5,107 nucleotides of DNA from a bacterium (GCA_030018635.1 JASEHU010000175.1:1-5107); one strand, 5' to 3'. Positions 1 through 5,087 are shown, counted from the stretch's first letter. Made by a program: numbers and translations. The notes: generated from the sequence alone by a model not told the origin.

Positions 1-4
1 GTAA

Positions 5-286
5 TTACAGGATTTTTTTATCGTTCTTCCGTCGTTTAAGAATAGCCACACCCATTTTGAAGGGCAAAATAGTCCACATTTTAAGGTGCTATTGGCTGAG
101 ATTATCTCTGAAAATGTTGTTTATAAGATCCTTGAAATCTTAAAAAACCAAGATCCTGGTGAATATGAGAATTTAAGCATAGATGATTTTTACACCCTTC
201 ATAATAGATTTATGAAAGACTTCAATCCTATTGCCCATGAGATACAACTGAGCAACCAGGAATTAGAGGACATCAAATTAGTATAA
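5..286 (+). CDS. Unrecognised protein, C-terminal part, probably frameshifted at the window edge
   Basis: I do not recognise this protein. The frame is open from base 5 to the TAA at 284-286. The only usual start codon before the middle is GTG at 86, and AAGG touches it with no spacing, so it is a poor start. The 27 codons upstream of that GTG also read like protein (for example FFIVLPSFKNSHTHFEG), which suggests the gene begins outside the window. The frame is closed by TAA at 2-4. A run of seven T at 13-19 offers an explanation: with six T, frame 1 (VITGFF) would join this frame (IVLPSFKN) without a break. The rest is acidic and probably helical (LLAEIISENVVYKILEIL), with no membrane segment and no motif I can name. 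A weak AT-rich hairpin spans the stop (277-293). No functional link to hemC is visible. Confidence 0.45.
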   Translation, partial: LQDFFIVLPSFKNSHTHFEGQNSPHFKVLLAEIISENVVYKILEILKNQDPGEYENLSIDDFYTLHNRFMKDFNPIAHEIQLSNQELEDIKLV

Positions 287-414
287 AACTAATCCGATTC
301 CACGACAAACGAATGAAAGAAAGAAAAACTATGGCAAAAGGAAAGAAGAAAATGTAAGTGATGTTCAAATATTCCCTAAGAGGTCAAGACTACGAAAAAA
401 GATAGGATTTTCAA

Positions 415-1332
415 ATGAAAGAGATAATCATTGGAACAAGGGGTAGCAAATTGGCATTGGCTCAGAGTGATGAAGTTGCCTGCCAACTTAAAAAATTATG
501 CCCAAATACCAGCATAAGGATTAAAATTATTAAGACAAAAGGAGATAAGATAACTAATGTGCCTCTATCTAAAATTGGTGGAAAAGGGTTATTTATCAAG
601 GAATTAGAGGAGGCTTTACTAGACAGAGAAATCCATTTAGCCGTCCATTCGATGAAGGATGTTCCCACCGAAATACCTTTAGGATTAATGATTGGGGCCG
701 TAACCAGGAGGCTTGACCCGAGGGATGTATTGATTTCTAAAGATGGTCGAGGATTGGATGAAATTCCAAGGGATGCGGTAATTGGCACAAGCAGTCTTAG
801 AAGAGCATTACAACTTACTCATTATCGGTCTGATTTAAAGGTTATTGACCTAAGGGGTAATCTCGGGACACGGCTTAAGAAGTTAGCCGGTCAGGATGAA
901 TTTCAAGCAATCGTAGTTGCCGCGGCCGGACTTATGCGTTTGCACCTCGAAAAAAAGATAACCCAATTTTTATCTAAAGATATTATCTTGCCGGCCGCTG
1001 GACAGGGTGCTTTAGGTATAGAAATACGAAAGGATGATGAAGAAATAAAAAAGATAGTGGTCGGCCTCGATGACGATAAGTCTTGTTTAGCTATAACTGC
1101 TGAACGGGCATTTCTTGAAGAGTTAGGTGGTGGTTGCCAGGTACCGGTAGGGGTATTTGGCTGGTTAGAAGGTGATATTTTGAAACTTGAAGGGGTGGTT
1201 GCAGAATTAAATGGGTCCAAGGGATGTTATCCCAAAGTTAGCCGGGCACAAATCAAAAGGATATTATCTCAAAGGGAAAAAGAAACTGCTATCAAGTTAG
1301 GGAAAGAACTGGCAATGAGGATTATAGCGTAA
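415..1332 (+). CDS. hemC: Hydroxymethylbilane synthase (porphobilinogen deaminase)
   Basis: Cytosolic enzyme that joins four porphobilinogen molecules into hydroxymethylbilane, the linear precursor of heme, siroheme and cobalamin. The 305 residues match the usual family length, and the whole fold is present. Visible landmarks are the N-terminal GTRGSKLALAQ (7-17), GGKGLFIKELEEALL (55-69), HSMKDVP (78-84) with the catalytic Asp82, GTSSLRR (124-130), DLRGNLGTR (145-153) and LPAAGQGALGIE (192-203). The cofactor loop ELGGGCQVPVG (236-246) has Cys241, which in this family carries the dipyrromethane cofactor. Arg129, Arg130, Arg147 and Arg153 correspond to the substrate-binding arginines of the E. 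coli enzyme. The ATG at 415 has AGGA at 404-407, seven bases upstream. The preceding gap (287-414) shows no clear promoter or terminator. No other hem gene is in the window, so it may stand alone here or belong to an operon reaching left. Confidence 0.97.
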   Translation: MKEIIIGTRGSKLALAQSDEVACQLKKLCPNTSIRIKIIKTKGDKITNVPLSKIGGKGLFIKELEEALLDREIHLAVHSMKDVPTEIPLGLMIGAVTRRLDPRDVLISKDGRGLDEIPRDAVIGTSSLRRALQLTHYRSDLKVIDLRGNLGTRLKKLAGQDEFQAIVVAAAGLMRLHLEKKITQFLSKDIILPAAGQGALGIEIRKDDEEIKKIVVGLDDDKSCLAITAERAFLEELGGGCQVPVGVFGWLEGDILKLEGVVAELNGSKGCYPKVSRAQIKRILSQREKETAIKLGKELAMRIIA

Positions 1333-1375
1333 TAGGTCGGTCATTAGGGAATTTCTATGATAATGAACCAGATGG

Positions 1376-1383
1376 AACAGTCA
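1376..1383. repeat. Target-site duplication, left copy
   Basis: AACAGTCA directly abuts the left terminus of the palindromic element. An identical octamer follows the right terminus at 1534-1541. Exact adjacency on both sides makes chance unlikely and fits an insertion that duplicated 8 bp. Confidence 0.65.
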
Positions 1384-1533
1384 GTAACCGCTCAGTGAAC
1401 GGTGGGAAAATAAGTGGAGATGGGTGGAGATTAAGTGGAGATTAGGTGGAGATTGGTAAAGAAAACAATAAATCTCCACCTAATCTCCACCCATCTCTAC
1501 CAATCTCTACCCCACCGTTCACTGAGCAGTTAC
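1384..1533. mobile_element. MITE-like palindromic element with 8-bp target duplication
   Basis: The outer arms 1384-1406 and 1511-1533 are 23-bp inverted repeats with one mismatch, beginning GTAACCGCTCAG. Inside them, both arms consist of GTGGAGATT-like units repeated every 10-11 bp: starts at 1414, 1424, 1435 and 1446 on the left, and complements at 1473, 1484, 1494 and 1504 on the right. The innermost stem pairs 1441-1454 with 1471-1484 around a 16-base loop. The octamer AACAGTCA stands directly outside both ends (1376-1383 and 1534-1541), as expected of a target-site duplication. The termini resemble those of the elements at 3223 and 3934. It encodes no protein. It lies between hemC and the promoter of the next gene, where its hairpin could also end hemC transcription. 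Confidence 0.75.
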
Positions 1534-1541
1534 AACAGTCA
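1534..1541. repeat. Target-site duplication, right copy
   Basis: Second copy of AACAGTCA, directly after the right terminus of the palindromic element. It ends 11 bases before the -35 box of the downstream promoter, so the insertion appears to have landed just upstream of a promoter without disrupting it. Confidence 0.65.
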
Positions 1542-1552
1542 AAAAATTTTTA

Positions 1553-1581
1553 TTGACAAATTGATATTTTTAAATTATACT
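1553..1581 (+). promoter_or_regulatory. Sigma-70 type promoter for the PorV-like gene
   Basis: TTGACA at 1553-1558 and TATACT at 1576-1581 are separated by 17 bp, in an AT-rich setting. Transcription should start near 1588, giving a leader of about 144 bases before the ATG at 1732. The first bases of this promoter (TTGACAAATT) are the same as in the promoter upstream of etfB. Confidence 0.75.
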
Positions 1582-1590
1582 TTATTAAAA

Positions 1591-1650
1591 GCCTATCCGA
1601 AAAATTGGAAGCTCAAATTTGTTCGGGGCATTTTTCCTCAACAACTTGAG
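1591..1650 (+). other. Foldable 5' leader of the PorV-like gene
   Basis: Two hairpins can form in the predicted leader. The first pairs 1597-1606 with 1616-1626, a 10-bp stem with one bulged G and a 9-base loop. It can be extended by GCC 1591-1593 pairing with GGC 1627-1629. The second pairs CTCAA 1637-1641 with TTGAG 1646-1650 around CAAC. Neither is followed by a T-run typical of a terminator, and I recognise no known riboswitch. They may simply stabilise the mRNA. The fold is seen in the sequence; any regulatory role is inference. Confidence 0.3.
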
Positions 1651-1715
1651 ACATTCATCGGTTTTTCAGAGAGGCATTAAGTTAAAAGAAGAAAAAAGGT
1701 GGCTATTTCATTAAT

Positions 1716-1724
1716 AAAGGAGGT
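1716..1724 (+). promoter_or_regulatory. Ribosome binding site that fixes the PorV-like gene start
   Basis: AAAGGAGGT lies seven bases before ATG 1732. It favours that start over the in-frame GTG at 1699, and the choice leaves a clean signal peptide at the N-terminus. Confidence 0.85.
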
Positions 1725-1731
1725 TGAAAAG

Positions 1732-2661
1732 ATGTCTGTTCGACAAAAAGGAAGTATTATTTTAGTTGCGGGGGTAGTGCTGATTAGCACGGTGGTTTTT
1801 GCTAAAGACAAAGGAGATAGTGGAGCGGCTTTTCTAAAATTAGGTGCTGGGGCAAGGGCAAGTGCCTTAGGTGAGGCGTATGTCGGCTTAGCCGATGATG
1901 TTACTGCCGCTTACTGGAATCCTGCCGGACTGGCTCAACTTGAGGAAAAACAAGCCTGCTTTATGTATCTGACACCATTGAGTAAGGTGGACAACCTGGC
2001 TTATAACTACCTCAGCCTGGTTATCCCAAATGAAGAAACGGATGTAGTGGGGATAAGTGTTTATTACCTTGATTACGGCAATATGGATGAGCATATCGAT
2101 GCAGATGGGATACCGGATGGCAGGTGGGGTGCCTCTGATATATCTGTGGCTTATTCCCGGGGGAAAAAGATACGGGACGATTTAGCCATAGGTGGAACAT
2201 TCAAAGCAATCACAACCAAAATAGCCGATAAAAAGGCTAATACAGTAGCTGTTGATGTTGGAGTCCTCTACCATACCACTAAACCGGGACTTAACCTCGG
2301 TGCAGTTATTCGTAATTTTGGTCTTAAGATAAAGTATATGAAAGAAGGCGACAAATTACCGCTTGCCTTAAAAGGAGGTTTATCTTATCATCTTGCCGAT
2401 ATACCCCTTACCTTAGTTTGTGATGTTACCTTACCCAATGATAATGATACTTACTTTGGATGTGGTGGTGAGTATGTTGTTAAAGAGGTACTTGCTTTAC
2501 GGGCAGGGTATAAATCAGGTCCGCAGGACGAAGGGTCAGGATTAAGTGCCGGCTTTGGTCTTCTTATAGAGAATGTTTCCCAATTAACCTTTGAGTATGC
2601 TTATCAACCGTATGGTGAATTAGGTAATTCACACTATGTTTCGCTACAAAGGCGGTTTTAA
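1732..2661 (+). CDS. PorV/PorQ (UPF0164) family outer-membrane beta-barrel protein
   Basis: Predicted outer-membrane protein of 309 residues. It opens with a signal peptide: basic MSVRQK, hydrophobic IILVAGVVLISTVV (9-22) and a likely cut after Ala24. The family hallmark follows at about residues 36-70: GAGARASALGEAYVGLADD and then TAAYWNPAGLAQL. The rest alternates polar and hydrophobic residues in beta-strand fashion (for example LAIGGTFKAI, LALRAGY, LSAGFGLLIE) and ends in QRRF, a C-terminal aromatic residue typical of barrels inserted by the BAM machinery. Characterised relatives include PorV of Bacteroidetes, a shuttle protein of type IX secretion. Many homologues in other phyla have no known role, and no other secretion gene is nearby, so I claim only the family. 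The ATG at 1732 is chosen for its strong ribosome binding site. The gene has its own promoter at 1553 and converges with moaC. Confidence 0.88.
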   Translation: MSVRQKGSIILVAGVVLISTVVFAKDKGDSGAAFLKLGAGARASALGEAYVGLADDVTAAYWNPAGLAQLEEKQACFMYLTPLSKVDNLAYNYLSLVIPNEETDVVGISVYYLDYGNMDEHIDADGIPDGRWGASDISVAYSRGKKIRDDLAIGGTFKAITTKIADKKANTVAVDVGVLYHTTKPGLNLGAVIRNFGLKIKYMKEGDKLPLALKGGLSYHLADIPLTLVCDVTLPNDNDTYFGCGGEYVVKEVLALRAGYKSGPQDEGSGLSAGFGLLIENVSQLTFEYAYQPYGELGNSHYVSLQRRF

Positions 2662-2669
2662 CTCAGGGG

Positions 2670-2736
2670 AAGTGGTAAGTGAATAATGGCAAGTGAGAAG
2701 AAAAGTCACTATCCACATTCTTTCCCCTTACCACTT
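2670..2736. terminator. Imperfect hairpin between convergent genes, possible bidirectional terminator
   Basis: AAGTGGTAAG at 2670-2679 is perfectly complementary to 2727-2736, with weaker pairing further in. The structure fills the 73-base gap between the PorV-like stop and the moaC stop codon, which its right arm overlaps by two bases. Read on the minus strand, moaC would run into the stem. On the plus strand the right arm is followed by AAAATTTTT, a modest T-tract. The interior looks like degenerate 7-bp units (GTGGTAA, GTGAATA, ATGGCAA, GTGAGAA). Position supports a terminator; its efficiency cannot be judged. Confidence 0.45.
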
Positions 2737-3205
2737 AAAATTTTTCCCAAGCGCCACTTTTACCACCTGCTTTTTTAATCAGGCATATATCCGAGATAAT
2801 TATTCCCCGGTCAACTGATTTACACATATCATAAACGGTCAAAGCGGCTACGGATACAGCCATTAACGCCTCCATCTCTACACCTGTTTTTGCGCAAAGG
2901 CTAACCTCTGACTCTACCACTATCTTATCCTCATTCAGCGTCCAATCAATCTTGCAGGATTCAATCATCAAAGAATGGCACATAGGGATTAACTCGGATG
3001 TCCTTTTAGCCGCTAATATACCGGCGGTAGTAGCTACACTTAACACATCCCCTTTTTGTATCTTCTTATCTCTGATTAATTCAATAGTTTCTTTTTTCAT
3101 CAAAACCGTTGCTTGTGCCTTAGCCAGACGAGAGGTAATCTCCTTTTGACGGACATCTACCATTTTAGGTCGCCCTTGCTCATCAAAATGTGTCAATTCA
3201 TTCAT
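2735..3205 (-). CDS. moaC: Cyclic pyranopterin monophosphate synthase (MoaC)
   Basis: Cytosolic enzyme of molybdenum cofactor synthesis. It converts the 3',8-cyclo-GTP made by MoaA into cyclic pyranopterin monophosphate. The 156 residues are full length for the family. Landmarks are LTHFDEQGRPKMVDV (4-18), KGDV (51-54) with Lys51, AAKRTSELIPMCHSL (65-79) with His77, KTGVEMEALMAVSVAAL (106-122), YDMCKS (125-130) with Asp126 and Lys129, and KKAGGKSG (144-151). Lys51, His77, Asp126 and Lys129 match the active-site residues of E. coli MoaC. The usual CHPL reads CHSL here, a mild substitution. The start has AAGGAGAT at 3217-3210, four bases upstream on the minus strand. Element A begins only six bases beyond that site, so the moaC promoter must lie inside or across the element. 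No other Moco gene is in the window. Confidence 0.97.
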   Translation of the reverse strand: MNELTHFDEQGRPKMVDVRQKEITSRLAKAQATVLMKKETIELIRDKKIQKGDVLSVATTAGILAAKRTSELIPMCHSLMIESCKIDWTLNEDKIVVESEVSLCAKTGVEMEALMAVSVAALTVYDMCKSVDRGIIISDICLIKKAGGKSGAWEKF

Positions 3206-3222
3206 TTATATCTCCTTATATC

Positions 3223-3344
3223 GTAAGCGTTCAGGTGTCAGGTATCAGCAGTCAGGTAAAGAGACAAAGTTTAAGATAAGGGAAGTTTTTCTTTGATGTC
3301 TCTCTCTTTACCTGATACCTGACACCTGATACCTGAACGCTTAC
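3223..3344. mobile_element. Palindromic heptamer-repeat element, copy A
   Basis: This 122-bp element begins GTAAGCGT and ends with its complement. The left arm holds four heptamers of TCAGGTR type (3231-3258, the third being TCAGCAG). The right arm holds four complementary ones (3309-3336). The 50-base core (3259-3308) starts AAGAGAC and ends TCTCTT, so the stem continues into it, but its middle is not palindromic and gives the element an orientation. Copy B at 3934-4047 has the same core reversed, with one indel and three substitutions by eye. Copy A takes up 122 of the 162 bases between the divergent moaC and yjbQ start codons. No clear target-site duplication is visible at its edges. Confidence 0.8.
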
Positions 3345-3367
3345 AATCAAAAGGAGGCAGAGAAAAA

Positions 3368-3787
3368 ATGAAAGCACTTACAGAATACCTATCGATTAAT
3401 ACCAAAACCAAACGGGCATACCTTAATATTACCCCGCAGGTAGAGGAATTGGTCAGGAAAAGTGGCATAAAAGAGGGATTGTGCCTGGTAAATACTATGC
3501 ACATCACCTCAAGCGTCTATATAAACGATAATGAAGGCGGACTTATCCAGGATTACGATGACTGGTTAGAGACGCTTGCACCCCATCAACCCACATCCCG
3601 CTATCGCCATAACCGCACAGGCGAAGATAATGCCGATGCCCATTTGAAACGGCAGATAATGGGTCGAGAGGTAGTGGTCGCCATAACCAATGGCCATCTC
3701 GATTTTGGCACATGGGAACAGATATTCTACGGAGAATTCGATGGGCAGAGGAAAAAACGGGTTTTAGTAAAGATTATTGGGGAGTAA
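3368..3787 (+). CDS. yjbQ: YjbQ/UPF0047 family protein (secondary thiamine-phosphate synthase)
   Basis: Small cytosolic protein of 139 residues, full length for UPF0047. Family landmarks are CLVNTMHITSSVYINDNEGG (39-58) with His45 and Glu56, HNRTGEDNADAHLKRQIMG (81-99) with His81 and His92, and the C-terminal signature NGHLDFGTWEQIFYGEFDG (108-126) with His110, Asp112 and GTW. Members are annotated as secondary thiamine-phosphate synthases because some restore thiamine synthesis in mutants. Their true role is less certain, and no thiamine gene is nearby to support it here. The ATG at 3368 has AAGGAGG at 3351-3357, ten bases upstream. It diverges from moaC across element A. The first six bases after its stop are followed by a strong hairpin that probably ends the transcript. 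Confidence 0.93.
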   Translation: MKALTEYLSINTKTKRAYLNITPQVEELVRKSGIKEGLCLVNTMHITSSVYINDNEGGLIQDYDDWLETLAPHQPTSRYRHNRTGEDNADAHLKRQIMGREVVVAITNGHLDFGTWEQIFYGEFDGQRKKRVLVKIIGE

Positions 3788-3792
3788 GAAAA

Positions 3793-3868
3793 TTTTATCC
3801 GCAGATTTCACAAATTACACAGATTAACAAATAAAAATCTGTGTAATCTGTGAAATCTGCGGATAAAA
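3793..3868. repeat. 33-bp inverted repeat hairpin after yjbQ, likely terminator or repeat element
   Basis: Arms 3793-3825 and 3836-3868 pair over 33 bp with a single mismatch around a 10-base AT loop (3826-3835). The left arm consists of roughly 9-bp units (CGCAGATTT, CACAAATTA, CACAGATTA). The structure starts five bases after the yjbQ stop and ends 29 bases before the etfB promoter, so it would separate the two transcripts. There is no long T-run after it. Its ends do not match the GTAA-type termini of the other elements, so it belongs to a different repeat family. Confidence 0.7.
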
Positions 3869-3897
3869 TGAGAATTGCTGAAGAAAATTTGTTTTTC

Positions 3898-3926
3898 TTG
3901 ACAAATTTGCCGATATACTTTATAAT
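3898..3926 (+). promoter_or_regulatory. Consensus sigma-70 promoter for etfB
   Basis: TTGACA at 3898-3903 and TATAAT at 3921-3926 both match the consensus in full and are spaced by 17 bp. Start of transcription is expected around 3932-3934, which coincides with the first base of element B. The promoter should therefore make an etfB mRNA that begins with the palindromic element. It is the strongest promoter visible in the window. Confidence 0.85.
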
Positions 3927-3933
3927 AGATATT

Positions 3934-4047
3934 GTAAGCGTTCAGGTGTCAGGTATCAGGTAAAGAGAGATACATCAGAGAAAAACTTTCCTTATCTTAA
4001 CTTTGTCTCTTTACCTGACTGCTGATACCTGATACCTGAACGCTTAC
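3934..4047. mobile_element. Palindromic heptamer-repeat element, copy B, in the etfB leader
   Basis: This 114-bp element has the same GTAAGCGT termini as copy A and runs in reverse orientation to it. The left arm has three heptamers (3942-3962) where the matching arm of copy A has four. The right arm has four (4012-4039, including the complement of TCAGCAG). The 49-base core is 3963-4011. One lost heptamer plus one lost core base explains the 8-bp length difference from copy A. An imperfect octamer pair, TAGATATT 3926-3933 and TAGGTATT 4049-4056, could be an old target duplication but is offset by one base. The element lies between the etfB promoter and its start codon. Confidence 0.8.
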
Positions 4048-4059
4048 TTAGGTATTGTT

Positions 4060-4851
4060 ATGAAAATAATAGTTTGTATAAAACAGGTACCGGAAACTAC
4101 ATCCGTCAGGATAGACCCAAAAACCAATACATTGATTCGTGAAGGGGTGCAATCTATCATCAACCCCTTTGATATGAATGCGATTGAGGCGGCTCTGCAA
4201 CTAAAGGAGAGTTGTGGAGACGGCGAGATTATTGCTATTTCGATGGGGCCTCCGCAGGCAGAAGAAGCACTTCGTGAGGCAATATCACTTGGTGTAGATG
4301 AGGCTATCCTGTTAACGGACAGGGCATTTGCTGGTGGGGATACATTAGCCACCGCCTACACCTTGTCTATGGCCATCAAAAAACTTAGTCCTTTTGACTT
4401 GATAATTTGCGGTAAGCAGGCAATCGATGGTGATACCGCCCAGGTAGGGCCTGAATTAGCGGAGATGCTTAATCTTCCACAGGTATGCTTTGTCAGAAAG
4501 ATAGAAGAAATAAAGGACGCTCTGATGACTGTTCAACGGGCATTAGAGGATGGATATGAGGTAGTTGAGGTCAATCTCCCTGCTTTAATCACGGTGGTCA
4601 AGGAAATCAATGAACCGAGGCTTCCTTCATTACGAGGTAAACTTGCGGCGAAAAAAAAGGAAATTGGTAAATGGGGAGTGTTGGACATAGAAGCTTTACC
4701 AGACAGGGTAGGATTAGTCGGCTCAGCAACACAGGTTGTTCGCACATTTACACCTCCTCCCCGAAAGGATAGAAAAATACTCGAGGGAGAGGTTAAAAAT
4801 ATAGTCAAGGAATTAGTGGCAGAATTGAAAGAAAGAAATATAGTCCTATAG
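4060..4851 (+). CDS. etfB: Electron transfer flavoprotein beta subunit
   Basis: The beta subunit pairs with EtfA to form the FAD-containing flavoprotein that carries electrons between acyl-CoA or other dehydrogenases and their acceptors. The 263 residues are full length. Landmarks are KIIVCIKQVPET (2-13), NPFDMNAIEAAL (35-46), FAGGDTLATA (90-99), CGKQAIDGDTAQVGPELAEM (117-136) and the EtfB signature VVKEINEPRLPSLRGKLAAK (179-198). The IDGDTAQVGP loop resembles EtfB of anaerobes, some of which bifurcate electrons, rather than the mitochondrial type; that subtype is inference. The start ATG is preceded by only a weak AGGT at 4050-4053, and element B ends 12 bases before it, so the insertion may have shaped the translation start. 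EtfA normally follows directly, but here a nucleotidyltransferase gene comes 29 bases later, and no etfA lies in the window. Confidence 0.95.
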   Translation: MKIIVCIKQVPETTSVRIDPKTNTLIREGVQSIINPFDMNAIEAALQLKESCGDGEIIAISMGPPQAEEALREAISLGVDEAILLTDRAFAGGDTLATAYTLSMAIKKLSPFDLIICGKQAIDGDTAQVGPELAEMLNLPQVCFVRKIEEIKDALMTVQRALEDGYEVVEVNLPALITVVKEINEPRLPSLRGKLAAKKKEIGKWGVLDIEALPDRVGLVGSATQVVRTFTPPPRKDRKILEGEVKNIVKELVAELKERNIVL

Positions 4852-4880
4852 AAGAATGTTAGGAATAAAGGGATGAAAAT

Positions 4881-5087
4881 ATGAAGGTGGAGGAAATTTT
4901 AACAATTCTTAAGGGGGTAACTGAAGAAACTAAAGAAAGGTATAAAATCTACTTAAAGGGAATTTTTGGCTCTTTCGTAAGAGGAGAAGAACATAGCGGA
5001 AGTGATGTTGATGTGCTTGTAGAATTTGAAAATGACGCAGATCTTATTGATTTGGGTGTGGCTACTTTTGGACGACGGCCAAAATAG
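4881..5087 (+). CDS. MntA-type minimal nucleotidyltransferase, truncated by frameshift
   Basis: Start of a small nucleotidyltransferase of the MNT family, which often pairs with a HEPN (DUF86) toxin whose tyrosine it AMPylates. The core motif is clear: IFGSFVRGEEHSGSDVDVLVEF (28-49), with GS at 30-31 and the metal-binding Asp42 and Asp44. The third acidic residue, usually in a later KVDVV-like strand, is missing, because the frame changes after GVATF and ends in GRRPK. Relatives continue FLEEKLGRKVDVV. Two more T in the four-T run at 5066-5069 would restore a frame reading FLDDGQNR, which fits that pattern in part. Either the gene is broken or the last 40 bases are poor sequence. ATG 4881 has AAAGGG at 4867-4872, eight bases upstream. 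It probably shares the etfB transcript. The HEPN partner, if any, would lie past the window. Confidence 0.75.
   Translation: MKVEEILTILKGVTEETKERYKIYLKGIFGSFVRGEEHSGSDVDVLVEFENDADLIDLGVATFGRRPK

Noticed and set aside
277..293. ATTAGT/ACTAAT hairpin at the end of the first gene as a terminator
   Set aside because: The stem is only 6 bp, almost all A and T, and no T-run follows it.
313..357. Tiny frame MKERKTMAKGKKKM upstream of hemC
   Set aside because: It is 14 codons of purine-rich sequence with no ribosome binding site, and is most likely a base-composition effect.
1435..1680. Plus-strand open frame of 81 codons
   Set aside because: It runs through the palindromic element and the sigma-70 promoter, has no ribosome binding site and shows no protein-like motif.
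1699..1731. GTG 1699 as start of the PorV-like protein
   Set aside because: It would add eleven residues before the signal peptide, and AAAGGAGGT clearly serves ATG 1732.
3223..3344. CRISPR array, because of regularly repeated TCAGGT units
   Set aside because: The units are 7 bp and directly adjacent, with no spacers and no cas genes. They form mirrored arms of a palindrome.
3215..3352. Target-site duplication around element A
   Set aside because: The flanks CTTATATC and AATCAAAA share nothing beyond a short ATC at different offsets.
3914..3919. TATACT as the -10 box of the etfB promoter
   Set aside because: It is only 10 bp from TTGACA, whereas TATAAT at 3921-3926 has the ideal 17-bp spacing.
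4044..4352. Minus-strand open frame opposite the start of etfB
   Set aside because: It is a shadow of the well-supported etfB coding sequence and has no family resemblance.
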